A stretch of 64,000 bases of DNA from Myxococcus stipitatus DSM 14675 (lineage in GTDB: Bacteria; Myxococcota; Myxococcia; Myxococcales; Myxococcaceae), in assembly GCF_000331735.1 (NCBI RefSeq), contig NC_020126.1, positions 3,038,001-3,102,000 on the forward strand. The letters are read 5' to 3'. A model generated the notes under the pieces. The model was not told the DNA's origin. It made no database searches and saw only the letters and a list, made by a program, of their open reading frames with translations. Of this stretch, positions 33,028 to 42,051 are shown piece by piece. The first letter of the stretch is position 1. Each line of letters opens with the position of its first letter. The translations under genes and the position numbers were made by a program.

Positions 33028-33615
33028 TCAGTCGTCGTCACCGTCACCTGTGTCGCGCCAGGCGTCCCCGGCCGCGGCGGGGGTCGGGACGTTGAAGGTG
33101 CACGTCAGCTCGTCGCCACTCGCGTAGCGGTAGACAAAGCGGCCCTCCGCGGAGTCGTCGGAGACCTCATCGAGCGTCAACGTGCCGCTGGCCGGAATGC
33201 CCGAGTCATGAGGGAAGCCCGCGATGGCGCCATGCGGGACGGCGTACGACGCCATCCACCTCACCACCGGTGTTCCTTCCTCCGGCGCCAGGCCGACCTC
33301 GACGCCGAGGAGCTGCACCGTGAGGGGCCCGCTGCTCCGCTCGAGGCTCATCCCCCGGGTGAGCTCGACGTCCGCGCCGAAGGCCGTGAGGGTGGCCTGT
33401 CCTCCCGGAAGGTAGTTGAGCCACAACCAAGTCGGGACGAACCCGAAGCGGTCGCGCCCCAGCCGCGAGGACACGCCGTCGATGGGCCAGGCCACCTGTT
33501 CCCCTCGATAGGTGCCACGACATTCCCCCGTCGCCTCCCGGTCAGCCCCACAGGACGTGGTGAGCGGAAGCATGGCGACCCCCGGAACCGCCGTACGACG
33601 AAGCCATTCGTTCAT
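33028..33615 (-). CDS. Hypothetical protein, possibly a lipoprotein
   Basis: A 195-residue protein with a short N-terminal hydrophobic stretch ending in LTTSCG, which could be a lipobox. The body is mostly beta-strand with three Trp in WLWLNYLPGG, and the C-terminus is acidic (TGDGDDD). Two further cysteines occur at CRGT and LTCTF. No family is recognised. It is transcribed away from the TrmJ gene with 217 bp between the starts. Confidence 0.6.
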   Translation of the reverse strand: MNEWLRRTAVPGVAMLPLTTSCGADREATGECRGTYRGEQVAWPIDGVSSRLGRDRFGFVPTWLWLNYLPGGQATLTAFGADVELTRGMSLERSSGPLTVQLLGVEVGLAPEEGTPVVRWMASYAVPHGAIAGFPHDSGIPASGTLTLDEVSDDSAEGRFVYRYASGDELTCTFNVPTPAAAGDAWRDTGDGDDD

Positions 33616-33832
33616 GCGCTCATTCTAGAGAGGTCCTCGTCTTTTCTCCCGGGGAGGAAGCCACCGCTCGTGGCGCGGTGCATCTCGTCGCGGTTGCGAG
33701 AAGAGCCAGAGGTCAGGTCCACCACGAGGATGCCCTGCCTGCCGAGCGGGGCCCTGCTCGGGAGTCGGCGGTCCGGGGGGAGGGGGCATCTTGAGCCGAG
33801 ACGGAGGCGGGCATGGCCGGTAAGGTGGGCTC

Positions 33833-34576
33833 ATGTCTCTCGTTTCCCACCTGCGTGTCGTGCTGCACCAGACGCAGGGCCCGGACAATCTCGGCGCCGT
33901 GGCGCGCCTGGCCGCCAACTTCGGTGTTGCGGAGCTCGTGCTCTCGGACCCCCAACTCCAGGAGATGGACGGCGCGCGACGCATGGCCGTACACGCGGGC
34001 CACGTCCTCGAGTCCGCGCGCATCGTGCCGACCCTGCCCGAGGCGCTCGAGGACGTGGTGCTCGCGGTGGGGACCACCTCTCGACAGAACCTGCGCGGGA
34101 TGCCGACGCTCTCTCCCGAAGAGGCGGTGGAGATGCTGGCCAGGCACGCCCAGCGCGGGAAGGTCGCGCTGGTCCTCGGAGGTGAGAAGCGGGGCATGTC
34201 CGATGAGGACCTGAGCCACTGCCAGCAGGCGCTCGTCATCCCCACGCGGCCCGAGCAGCCCTCGATGAACCTGGCGCAGGCGGCGGCGGTCCTCTTCTAT
34301 CTCTGTTCGCGCGCGCAGGCGGAAGTGCCAGCGCGAGGCGTGGAGGAGGGCGCGCCCCTTCGACTGGTGCAGGCGCTCCAGGCCCGGATGCGCCAGGTGC
34401 TCCTGGACGCGGACTTCCTCAACCGTCAGGGACCGGATGCGGTGCTCTCGGAGATGATCCACTCGCTCACCCGCGCCGCGCTGACGAAGCGGGAGGTGGA
34501 GCTGTGGCTCAACGCCTTCAAGCACCTTGGACGCTGCGTCGCCCGCGCGGTGGCGCCCCCGGAGTCGTCGAAGTAG
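33833..34576 (+). CDS. trmJ: TrmJ-type tRNA/rRNA 2'-O-methyltransferase (SPOUT)
   Basis: A 247-residue SpoU/TrmH-class methyltransferase, the same length as E. coli TrmJ, which methylates the 2'-OH of nucleotide 32 in tRNA. Motif 1 is NLGAVARLAANFG with the conserved Asn and Arg; motif 2 is LVLGGEKRGMSDED with the invariant Glu; motif 3 is IPTRPEQPSMNLAQA with the Ser-x-Asn-x-Ala-type AdoMet knot. The C-terminal 80 residues form the helical extension seen in TrmJ. The gene stands alone and ends 8 bp before the stop of the convergent metallo-hydrolase. Confidence 0.85.
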   Translation: MSLVSHLRVVLHQTQGPDNLGAVARLAANFGVAELVLSDPQLQEMDGARRMAVHAGHVLESARIVPTLPEALEDVVLAVGTTSRQNLRGMPTLSPEEAVEMLARHAQRGKVALVLGGEKRGMSDEDLSHCQQALVIPTRPEQPSMNLAQAAAVLFYLCSRAQAEVPARGVEEGAPLRLVQALQARMRQVLLDADFLNRQGPDAVLSEMIHSLTRAALTKREVELWLNAFKHLGRCVARAVAPPESSK

Positions 34577-34584
34577 GGCGGGCC

Positions 34585-35472
34585 TCAGGGACGCGGGCTC
34601 GGTCCCAGGCTCGTGTAGACCCGCTCCAGCCACTGGTCCGTCTTGACGTGGCCCTCGCCGAAGCTCCGGAACTTCTCCGGAAGGCCCTCGGCCTTCACCT
34701 GCGCCAGCGTCAGGCCCGCGGCCTTCTTGCGCCGCACGAGCGCCGTGGTCTCGCGCAGCATGGCGACGAAGCGCTCCAGCTCCTCACGGCCGCTGAGCGC
34801 GCCATGGCCCGGGATGATGCGCGCCCCGGGAGGCAGCGCCGCGAGCAGCGCCTCCGAGTTGCGCACATAGCCCTCCACGTTGCCGCCCGCCTCCAGGTCG
34901 ATGACGGGGAATCGGTCCGTGAAGAAGAGGTCACCGGTGTGCAAGACGTTGCTGCCCACGAAGAGCACCACGCTGTCGCCGTCGGTGTGGCCCGTGGGCA
35001 GGTGCGTCAGGCGCACCTCTTCGCCGTTGAACCAGAGGCTCATGCCCTGCTGGAACGTGACGACGGGACGAGCGTGCTCGGGCGCGGGAGGCAGCGTCTC
35101 GCCGCGTCGCGTCCTCGGCTTGGACATGCGCTCGCGCACGGCCGTGTGCGAGACGAGGGTCGCCTCGCGTCCGAACGCCACGTTGCCGCCCGTGTGGTCG
35201 CTGTGGACGTGCGTATTGACCACATAGGTCAGTCGCTGCTTCCCGAGCTTCTCGAGGGCCGCGCGCAGCTTGTCGGTCAGCGGCGCGAACTCGGTGTCCA
35301 CCATGAGCAGGCCATCCGGCCCGACGGAGACGGCGATGTTCCCCCCGGCCCCCTGGAGCAGGTGGATGTTGCCCGCCACGGGCGTCGCGCGCACCTCCAC
35401 CTGGGAGAAGTCACGTTCCTGGGCGGACACAAGCCCCGGCAGCAGGACCAGCACGGCGGCGACGGCCTTCAT
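34585..35472 (-). CDS. Secreted metallo-beta-lactamase-fold hydrolase
   Basis: A 295-residue protein with a signal peptide (MKAVAAVLVLLPGLVSAQ). The metal motif is NTHVHSDHTGGN (HxHxDH), with further ligands in HLPTGHTDGD (His), LHTGDLFF (Asp) and IIPGHGAL (His), the full set for the quinoprotein relay/cyclase-like subgroup. It is therefore a likely active periplasmic hydrolase; substrate unknown. The start at 35472 is fixed by GGAGGT seven nucleotides upstream and by the signal peptide. A C-terminal helix region (about residues 240-290) resembles the family's final domain. Confidence 0.85.
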   Translation of the reverse strand: MKAVAAVLVLLPGLVSAQERDFSQVEVRATPVAGNIHLLQGAGGNIAVSVGPDGLLMVDTEFAPLTDKLRAALEKLGKQRLTYVVNTHVHSDHTGGNVAFGREATLVSHTAVRERMSKPRTRRGETLPPAPEHARPVVTFQQGMSLWFNGEEVRLTHLPTGHTDGDSVVLFVGSNVLHTGDLFFTDRFPVIDLEAGGNVEGYVRNSEALLAALPPGARIIPGHGALSGREELERFVAMLRETTALVRRKKAAGLTLAQVKAEGLPEKFRSFGEGHVKTDQWLERVYTSLGPSPRP

Positions 35473-35756
35473 GAGACCTCCAGGTGACGGACGAATCGGC
35501 GCCACGTCATAGCATCTGCCACGCGCCTTCATTCCCCAGGACGAGACCTCGCCCTGCACCGCTCGGAGGGAAGGCCGCGGAGGTGGTGGCCTGGGCCACA
35601 CGCCCGCCCCGGCCGTGGGGTGCCTTGCGCCGCGACTGTCGCAACCCCAGGGGCCGCACTGCTAGCTTGGTGCCCGTGCGCGGGTGCGACGGCACGGGCA
35701 CCAAGAGGCGCCTGACGGTCGACGGGCGCCAGCGCGGAACAGGGGAGGCTGAGCGG

Positions 35757-36632
35757 ATGAAGTCAGCATTCAAGGGTGAGCAGGCGAAGGCAGTCCTGAC
35801 CCGGTGGCATGAGCACTTCCGCGGCCGCCTGCGAGTCCCCACCGAGAGCCGGACGGTGAAGACCCGCATCGGAGACACGCACGTGTTGGTGGGCGGCCCG
35901 GAGACTGGCCCCTCCGTCGTCGTCCTCCACGGCGCGCTCGCGAGCTCCGCACACGTGCTCCACGAGTTGGCGCCGCTGCTGGAGCACTTCCGCGTTCACG
36001 CCGTGGACGTCGTCGGCCAGTCGGTGATGAGCGCGGATGTGCGGCCCTCGGTGTCGAACAACGAGTATGGCGAGTGGCTCCGAGACGTCCTCGATGGCCT
36101 GTCCCTCCAGCGCCCCCATGTGGTGGGCGTGAGCTGGGGTGGCTTCGTGTCCATCCGGCTCGCGGCCCTCTCGCCCGAGCGCATCGACAGGCTCGCCCTC
36201 CTGTTCCCCGCGGGGGTGGTGAATGGCTCGCACTGGGAGGGGCTCACGAAGGTGGCCATCCCGATGATGCTCTACCGGATGTCCCCGTCGGAGCGGCGCC
36301 TGCAGGCGTTCGTCCGTCACCTGCTCACGACGACGGATGATGACTGGGCGCCTTTCCTGGGCGACGCCGTCCGCGCATGCAACATGGACATGCGCATCCC
36401 CGCGCTCGCGAAGCCGGAGGAACTGTCCGGGTTGAAGGCTCCCACCCTCGTGCTCGCGGGGGATGGGGATGTGAGCTTTCCAGGCGAGAAGCTGCTCGCC
36501 CGTGCCCGGACGCTCTTTCCCACGCTCGCCGACCAGGAGCTCATCAAGAACTGTCGCCACTGTCCGCCGACGACGGACGCCTTCCGGCAATGGCTGGCGA
36601 AGCGTATCGGCGACTTCCTGCGCGCGGGCTGA
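35757..36632 (+). CDS. Alpha/beta hydrolase
   Basis: A 291-residue alpha/beta-hydrolase fold protein. The oxyanion strand is VVLHGALASS, the nucleophile elbow is GVSWGGF (Ser), the acid strand is LVLAGDGDVSFP (Asp), and the catalytic His is most likely in NCRHCPPTTD near the C-terminus. This last segment lacks the usual Gly after His. The family acts on esters, lactones or C-C bonds; the substrate is not evident. ATG at 35757 is chosen because GGGGAGG lies 8 nt upstream; 284 bp upstream of it are non-coding (35473-35756). Confidence 0.85.
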   Translation: MKSAFKGEQAKAVLTRWHEHFRGRLRVPTESRTVKTRIGDTHVLVGGPETGPSVVVLHGALASSAHVLHELAPLLEHFRVHAVDVVGQSVMSADVRPSVSNNEYGEWLRDVLDGLSLQRPHVVGVSWGGFVSIRLAALSPERIDRLALLFPAGVVNGSHWEGLTKVAIPMMLYRMSPSERRLQAFVRHLLTTTDDDWAPFLGDAVRACNMDMRIPALAKPEELSGLKAPTLVLAGDGDVSFPGEKLLARARTLFPTLADQELIKNCRHCPPTTDAFRQWLAKRIGDFLRAG

Positions 36633-36639
36633 CGCGCGG

Positions 36640-36661
36640 CTGGGGCCGCCATCAGCCCCAG
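36640..36661. terminator. Hairpin between convergent genes
   Basis: CTGGGGC (36640-36646) and GCCCCAG (36655-36661), a 7-bp stem with an 8-nt loop, 7 bp after the hydrolase stop and 44 bp from the convergent ChaN-like stop. Confidence 0.6.
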
Positions 36662-36704
36662 TCGAGCGTATCCAGGCCTCGAGGCACCCTGAGGGCGTGG
36701 CGAC

Positions 36705-38387
36705 TCAGGGAGGCGTCGTGTTCGCGGCCTTCACCTCTTCGAGGACCTGTGCCAGTGGCGGCAGTCCCCACTTCGCGCGCTCCGCATCCGTCACCGAGGG
36801 GTCCACGGCGTACAGCCGCCACTGCCCATTCGCGCGCTCACGCTGCGTGCCGTAGCGCTGGGGCTTGCCTTGCATCATCAGGACCCGGTCCTCGGCGGTG
36901 GCCGTCAGCATTCGCGCCAGGCCGTCCTTCGGGTCGAGCTCCACGCTCTTGAGCAGCAGCGTGTGGGCGCGCTGGAAGTCGGTGTCTTCGCCGTGGTGGA
37001 GGATGGCGCCCGCGTGGAAGTAGTCCTTGGCGCTCTGGACCTTGCCTGCCTTCAGCAGTTCGTTCACCCGTCCTCGGCGCAGGGCATCCCGAGGCCGGAT
37101 GGCGGCCCGCTCCAGCTCGCGGCCGGCGCGCTCACCCTCACGGTCCTCCTGGTCCTCCAGGAAGAGGGAGAACAGCTCCGTGTTGGAGTGGGGGGCCATC
37201 GTCGCCACGAGGTTGGCCCTCACCCGGGCGACAAACGGCGCCCAGCGCGCATCCGCGCGCAGCGAGGCGAGGTCCGAGTCCCGTCGGATGTGCTGCCAGG
37301 AGGTGTACCCCTTGTCCGCGACAGTCCCGAGGGCGCTGAACGCACCGTCCTTGTCACCCGCCAGCGCGTGACAGCAGGCCTGGTTGTAGCTGTCCGACGC
37401 GCCCTGTGACGGGTCGACGCGTGCCGCCTCGGCGAAGTGCTGGGCGCACGCCGCGAACTGTTTCGCATTGAAAGCCGCGTCCGCCTGCTGTCGCAGCAGC
37501 AGCCCTTGTCCGGCGGGCCCCCGCTTCGACTCCGCGGCGGGCGGCGACGCGGTGAGGCTCCCCACGTGGAAGAAGCCGTGGTAGCCCTTGTCGGACGTCG
37601 CGGACACTTCGACGGAAGGCCGCCGTCCCAGGTCTCGTCGCGGCAGGGTTCGCCCCATGCACGGCTGTTGGCCCATGCACACCCAGGCGCTGCCTCCGGT
37701 GTAGCTGTTGTTCATCGCCACCACGCGGTGCTTCGCCTGGCTCAAGTGCCAGCCCATGGGCAGGAACTCCGGGTCCCATGGCGCCCCTTTGTTGACCAGG
37801 GCATGGAGGTTGCCGGTGAGCACCAGCGTGAGCTCACCGGGGAGCCGCTCCACCGCGGCGCCGATGCGCTTCGCCATCCGCGAATCGCGGCTCTCCGCCA
37901 CCCCCTTGAGCTCGTCGTCGAAGGCGAAGACGACGAGCTTCGCGCCCGCGCGTCGCAGGTCGCGCAGCTGGGCCAACAACTGGAGCATGGCCTGGCTGCT
38001 GCGTCCGTCCTGTATGTCTCGCACCCAGAAGGGACGCAGGAGGAGCTCCTCCTGTGCCCGCGTCGCATCACCCGCCGCGAGGAAGGCGTCCAGCGACACC
38101 TGCTCCTCCTCGGGAATCTCGAGCCCCACCCGGACCGTCATCCCCTTCGCCGCGGCGAGGCACGCGACCTGTCCGGTGAAGCGCGGCACCTCCTGCGTGC
38201 CGTGCATCTCCCCGAGCAGCACGAGCCCACCGGGCGCGAGCAGTGCCTCCGTTCCAGGGAGCGCCGCGTCGCACGTGAGCGGGGCCGGGGTGGGCTGGGG
38301 CGCCACGGCGGCGGTGGAGGCACAGCCCGACAAACCATACATCGACCAGGTGGCAAGACAGACTCCGGCCACGACCCTTCCACGCAT
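36705..38387 (-). CDS. ChaN/Tiki-like (EreA-type) lipoprotein with TPR-like repeats
   Basis: A 560-residue lipoprotein (MRGRVVAGVCLATWSMYGLSGC). The first half resembles the ChaN/EreA/Tiki superfamily of putative heme-binding or protease-like domains: LVLLGEMHGTQEVP, VGLEIPEEEQ, and TLVLTGNLHAL with the conserved Gly-Asn-His. The second half is helical with TPR-like motifs (for example ADAAFNAKQFAACAQHFAEA). A surface role such as heme uptake is inferred from the fold. The start at 38387 has GGGAG six nucleotides upstream and opens the signal; the frame is open upstream to 38549. Confidence 0.75.
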   Translation of the reverse strand: MRGRVVAGVCLATWSMYGLSGCASTAAVAPQPTPAPLTCDAALPGTEALLAPGGLVLLGEMHGTQEVPRFTGQVACLAAAKGMTVRVGLEIPEEEQVSLDAFLAAGDATRAQEELLLRPFWVRDIQDGRSSQAMLQLLAQLRDLRRAGAKLVVFAFDDELKGVAESRDSRMAKRIGAAVERLPGELTLVLTGNLHALVNKGAPWDPEFLPMGWHLSQAKHRVVAMNNSYTGGSAWVCMGQQPCMGRTLPRRDLGRRPSVEVSATSDKGYHGFFHVGSLTASPPAAESKRGPAGQGLLLRQQADAAFNAKQFAACAQHFAEAARVDPSQGASDSYNQACCHALAGDKDGAFSALGTVADKGYTSWQHIRRDSDLASLRADARWAPFVARVRANLVATMAPHSNTELFSLFLEDQEDREGERAGRELERAAIRPRDALRRGRVNELLKAGKVQSAKDYFHAGAILHHGEDTDFQRAHTLLLKSVELDPKDGLARMLTATAEDRVLMMQGKPQRYGTQRERANGQWRLYAVDPSVTDAERAKWGLPPLAQVLEEVKAANTTPP

Positions 38388-38508
38388 GTCGACTCCCAGG
38401 GAACGACGAGGGGATACCCACCTTCGCGACGCAATCCCCGGAATTGGAATCACACTTCCGCCGGACTCGGAACCGCGCAGAAGGACAATCCCCTCAACGA
38501 ACGAGCGC

Positions 38509-39429
38509 TCAGGCCGCCGGGCTCTGGCTCCTCGCAATCCGAGCCACATGCTCTCTCACGAAGCGCAGGGCCTCGTCGTCCTCGGAGGTGGCGCGCCAGA
38601 GCAGCTCCAGCGGCGCACCCTCCACCACGAAGGGGGGCTTCACCGTGCGCAGGGCCGGGCGCAACGCCAGCACATGGCGCGCCACCATCCCCGGCAGCGT
38701 GGCCACCAGCGCGCTCCCTTCCACCAGGTCGCCGACTCCGTGGAACGACGGGATGGACACGCGGACCTTGCGCTGGATTCCCAGCACGTCCTCCACCACG
38801 CCACGCAGGTCGCCGTTGTACGAGACGATGACGTGCTCGTGCTCCAGATAGCGCTCCAGCGTGAAGCGCTTCCCGGGGCGCGCGTGGCGCGGGTCGAAGA
38901 GGCAGACGAAGCCTTCGTGGAAGAGCGGGAGCCTGCGGATGTTCGGCGGCAGCTCGTCCGCCACCGTCATCGCGAGGTCCACGGCGGACGTGCTCAAGAG
39001 CGCCCCCACGTTCCGGAACTGCGCGGGCAGCACCACGAGCCGCATCTTCGGCGCCTCGCGCGCGAGGACCTCCAGCAGTCGGGGCAACAGCCAGGACTCG
39101 CTCGCGTCGGAGAGCCCCAGGCGCACCGTGCGCTCGCTCGAGCGCGGGTCGAACGTCGCGGGGGCCAGCGCCGCCTCCACCAGCGCCTCCAGGTGGGGAC
39201 GCGCCGTGGCGAGCAGCCGCCGCCCTCGTGCGCTCAACTCCAGTCCCCGCCCGCTGCGCACGAACAGCGGTGCCCCCACGGCGGAGGTCAGCCGCCGGAG
39301 CGCCGCGCTCACCGCCGGCTGGGTGAGGTACAGCCGAGCGGCCGCCGCCGTGACGCTGCCCGTCTCCGCCACGACGACGAAGACTCTCAGCAGGTTCAGG
39401 TCGAGCGACTTCTCATAGAGGGCGTTCAT
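38509..39429 (-). CDS. LysR-family transcriptional regulator
   Basis: A 306-residue LysR-type regulator. The N-terminal helix-turn-helix reads LNLLRVFVVVAETGSVTAAA and LTQPAVSAALRRL, followed by a linker helix and the two-lobed effector domain (starting RTVRLGLSDASESWLLP). It is divergent from an aldo/keto reductase whose start lies 81 bp away, which is the usual layout for a regulator and its target. The effector is unknown. The ATG at 39429 is well placed. Confidence 0.88.
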   Translation of the reverse strand: MNALYEKSLDLNLLRVFVVVAETGSVTAAAARLYLTQPAVSAALRRLTSAVGAPLFVRSGRGLELSARGRRLLATARPHLEALVEAALAPATFDPRSSERTVRLGLSDASESWLLPRLLEVLAREAPKMRLVVLPAQFRNVGALLSTSAVDLAMTVADELPPNIRRLPLFHEGFVCLFDPRHARPGKRFTLERYLEHEHVIVSYNGDLRGVVEDVLGIQRKVRVSIPSFHGVGDLVEGSALVATLPGMVARHVLALRPALRTVKPPFVVEGAPLELLWRATSEDDEALRFVREHVARIARSQSPAA

Positions 39430-39435
39430 GTGAGG

Positions 39436-39474
39436 GATGCATCCTATTGATTGGATTCAAGAATGGCGATGCAT
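39436..39474. promoter_or_regulatory. LysR/aldo-keto reductase intergenic repeats
   Basis: The heptamer GATGCAT occurs twice (39436-39442 and 39468-39474), 32 bp apart in the same orientation, around an ATTC-AA-GAAT dyad at 39455-39464. This is where a LysR recognition and activation site would be expected. Confidence 0.4.
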
Positions 39475-39510
39475 GACATTTCCTGGGCCTCGACGAAACG
39501 GGAGATGCAC

Positions 39511-40494
39511 ATGGACACGACGAACGCGGTGAAGCTGGGGAGCACGGGACCGGAGGTCTTCCGGCTCGGGTTGGGTTGCATGGGCATGTCCGGGATGTAT
39601 GGGGCCTCGGATGACGCGGAGAGCGTCCGCACGATTCACGCCGCGATGGAGCGGGGCGTGACGCTGCTCGACACCGGGGACTTCTACGGCATGGGGCACA
39701 ACGAGCTGCTGGTGGGCCGCGCCATCGCCGGACGCCGTGAGCGCGTCCAGCTCTCCGTCAAGTTCGGTGCGATGCGAGCGCCGGATGGCGGCTGGGGCGG
39801 CGTGGACCTGCGCCCCGCGGCCGTGAAGAACTTCGCCGCCTATTCGCTCAAGCGCCTGGGCGTCGACGTCATCGACATCTACCGGCCGGCCCGCTTGGAC
39901 CCGAATGTCCCCATCGAGGACACCATCGGCGCCATCGCCGACCTGGTGAAGGCCGGCTACGTGCGGCACATCGCCCTGTCGGAGGTCAGCGCGGAGACGG
40001 TGCGGCGCGCCCAGCGCATCCACCCCATCGTCGACGTGCAGCTGGAGTACTCGCTCGCCAGCCGAGGCCCGGAGACCCGCCTCTTCCCCGCGCTGCGAGA
40101 GCTCGGCGTCGGTGCCACGCTCTACGGGGTCCTCTCGCGAGGGCTCCTCACCGGAAGCAAGCCCTCGGCTTCAGGGGACTTCCGCGCGTGGCTGCCTCGC
40201 TTCAGTGGTGCGCACCGCGAGACGAACGAGGCCTCGGTGCAGGCGCTGCACCGCTTCGCCCGGGAGCGAGACCTGTCCCCCGCGCAGCTCGCCATCGCCT
40301 GGGTGCTCGCTCGTCAGCCCGGCTTCGTGCCCGTCATCGGCGCTCGCCGCGTCGCGCAGCTCGAGGATGCGCTCACCGCCCTGGCGCGTCCGCTGTCCCA
40401 GGAGGACGTCACCGCCCTCGAGTCCCAGGTGGCCTTCTCGGGGGAGCGGTATGGGGCCGAGCAGATGAACATGCTCGACAGCGAGCGCCCTTGA
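39511..40494 (+). CDS. Aldo/keto reductase
   Basis: A 327-residue TIM-barrel oxidoreductase of the NADPH-dependent aldo/keto reductase superfamily. Asp54 (TLLDTGDFYG), Tyr59 and Lys84 (LSVKFGAM) of the catalytic tetrad are present. The His position after the fourth strand reads DIYRPARLDP, so the usual His is replaced; some members share this 'PARLD' pattern. NADPH-binding segments are at VPVIGARR near the end. ATG at 39511 has GGGAG six nucleotides upstream; a longer frame reaches 39451. It is probably controlled by the divergent LysR regulator. Confidence 0.85.
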   Translation: MDTTNAVKLGSTGPEVFRLGLGCMGMSGMYGASDDAESVRTIHAAMERGVTLLDTGDFYGMGHNELLVGRAIAGRRERVQLSVKFGAMRAPDGGWGGVDLRPAAVKNFAAYSLKRLGVDVIDIYRPARLDPNVPIEDTIGAIADLVKAGYVRHIALSEVSAETVRRAQRIHPIVDVQLEYSLASRGPETRLFPALRELGVGATLYGVLSRGLLTGSKPSASGDFRAWLPRFSGAHRETNEASVQALHRFARERDLSPAQLAIAWVLARQPGFVPVIGARRVAQLEDALTALARPLSQEDVTALESQVAFSGERYGAEQMNMLDSERP

Positions 40495-40532
40495 CCGGAG
40501 CGCCCCAGGGGCTGGCGGGGTGAGCGTCGAGC

Positions 40533-41972
40533 TCATCCCATGTGGCCATGGAGCGCCCCCTCGTCGGTCTCACGCAGCTCGAGGACCCGCCGGTGGGCGA
40601 ACAACCCCGCGACAGCATCGGCGTAGAACATGCCCACGGGCGTCAGGCGCGCGATGCGGTCCTCGAAGGTGATGAGCCGATTCTCCATGAGGAGCTCGAA
40701 GTGCTCGGGGAAGTCCCAGAACGGGTTCGTTCCGAAGAAGCGCTCGTAGGCGGCACAATCAATCTCGAGTCGAGCCAGGTTCCGGGTCAGGTGGAGCAGC
40801 CGCAGGTCCAGGGGCTTGTAGCGGAAGGCGGCGGCGACGGCGCTCCTTCCGCTGCTCACCACCTGGGTGAAGGACTCACTCGTGGCCGCGTTCCGCCACT
40901 TGAGGGCGCTCATCTGGCTGTCCAGCTTGAACGTGGAGAGTGCTCCCGGGCCAAAGCCAATCCCATCCCAGGTGGCGGGGTCGAAGCTCGCGACCTCGTA
41001 GATGAAACGTCGAGGACTCCTGGCAACGTCCGCGCGCTCGAAGTTCGTGAGCGTGGTCTGGACGAAGCCTCGCGTCAGCAACCGCTCCCGCACGGCCAAC
41101 CACGTCTCCAGGGCGGGTCCTCCCTCCGGCATGGCCTGGACCAGGTCCTGCTCCTTGGCCCACTCGGAGTCCAGGTCCTCGGTCAGCACCAGGTTGTACA
41201 TGCAGACCTGGTCGAACCCCAGCTCGATGGCCCGCTCCACGTCCGCCAGGGCGTGTTCGCTGCGCATCCCTGGCAGGTTGAAGAGCAGGTCTCCGGAGAC
41301 CGTGAAGCCTCGCCGATGGGCGGACTCGATGACCCGGCGGACGTCATCGACGTCGCCAAAGGCATCGCGACCCATGCGACGCAGCCAGTCCGGGTCGAAC
41401 GTCTGGATGCCCATGCTGATGCGCCGGTGCCGGATGCGCGTGTCGGCCAGGACATCGAGCAGGGCCTCCTGGCGAAGCAGGAAGTACTTGGGGACTCCCT
41501 CGAGGGAGAGCTCCGCGCCGTTCAGGTCGAAGGCCGCCTCGAGGCGCTCCAGCACGAGCTTCAACTCCGAGGGCGGCGTCAGGTTGGCGGTTCCTCCGCC
41601 CAGATAGACGGCGTCGACGGTGCGCTTCCCCAGCTCCGGCACCCTGTCGAGCGTGCGCTCGATTTCGCGGGCGACCTGGGCGACGACGCGCCGCATCGGC
41701 TCGTTGGCGAAGGACTCGTGCGGAAAGGTACAGAAGCCGCACCCCCTCACCTTGGGATTGCAGAACGTGTGAGGCAGCACTCCGACGATGAGCGGACGGG
41801 AGTGGTCGAACCCGAACATCTGGATGGGGTCGATGCCCCCGAGCCGCGGTTTCAGCAAGGGGGCCATGGGGTAGCCCTCCAGCAAGCGATGGCGCTGGGG
41901 ACGGGACATCCGCCGCTCCAGCTCGCGGTGAAGCACACCCTGGGACTCCTGGGCACGAGGCTCCGAGTGCAC
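40533..41972 (-). CDS. HemN/HemW-like radical SAM protein with atypical cluster motif
   Basis: A 479-residue protein resembling coproporphyrinogen-dehydrogenase-like radical SAM enzymes: VYLGGGTANL (the AdoMet-binding GGGT), a SLEGVPKYF region, and SMGIQTFD / GDLLFNLPG strands. The iron-sulfur ligand motif is CNPKVRGCGFC (Cys71, Cys78, Cys81), C-x6-C-x2-C rather than C-x3-C-x2-C. The GTG start has AGGAGGT 5 nt upstream. It is divergent from a TetR regulator with an operator-like palindrome between. Relation to heme maturation is an inference; the atypical motif could mean another reaction. Confidence 0.83.
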   Translation of the reverse strand: MHSEPRAQESQGVLHRELERRMSRPQRHRLLEGYPMAPLLKPRLGGIDPIQMFGFDHSRPLIVGVLPHTFCNPKVRGCGFCTFPHESFANEPMRRVVAQVAREIERTLDRVPELGKRTVDAVYLGGGTANLTPPSELKLVLERLEAAFDLNGAELSLEGVPKYFLLRQEALLDVLADTRIRHRRISMGIQTFDPDWLRRMGRDAFGDVDDVRRVIESAHRRGFTVSGDLLFNLPGMRSEHALADVERAIELGFDQVCMYNLVLTEDLDSEWAKEQDLVQAMPEGGPALETWLAVRERLLTRGFVQTTLTNFERADVARSPRRFIYEVASFDPATWDGIGFGPGALSTFKLDSQMSALKWRNAATSESFTQVVSSGRSAVAAAFRYKPLDLRLLHLTRNLARLEIDCAAYERFFGTNPFWDFPEHFELLMENRLITFEDRIARLTPVGMFYADAVAGLFAHRRVLELRETDEGALHGHMG

Positions 41973-42006
41973 GTGGCACCTCCTGGATGATGCTGCTGAT
42001 TGGATT

Positions 42007-42036
42007 GACTTACAGAGTAAGTTTATGGCGTAAGTC
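42007..42036. promoter_or_regulatory. TetR operator-like palindromes
   Basis: ACTTAC (42008-42013), 3 nt, GTAAGT (42017-42022) is a perfect 6-bp dyad. The arm GACTTAC (42007-42013) also pairs with GTAAGTC at 42030-42036. It sits in the 79-bp region between the divergent radical SAM and TetR genes, the expected place for a TetR operator controlling both. Confidence 0.62.
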
Positions 42037-42051
42037 TGTCAAGGGAGGCGG

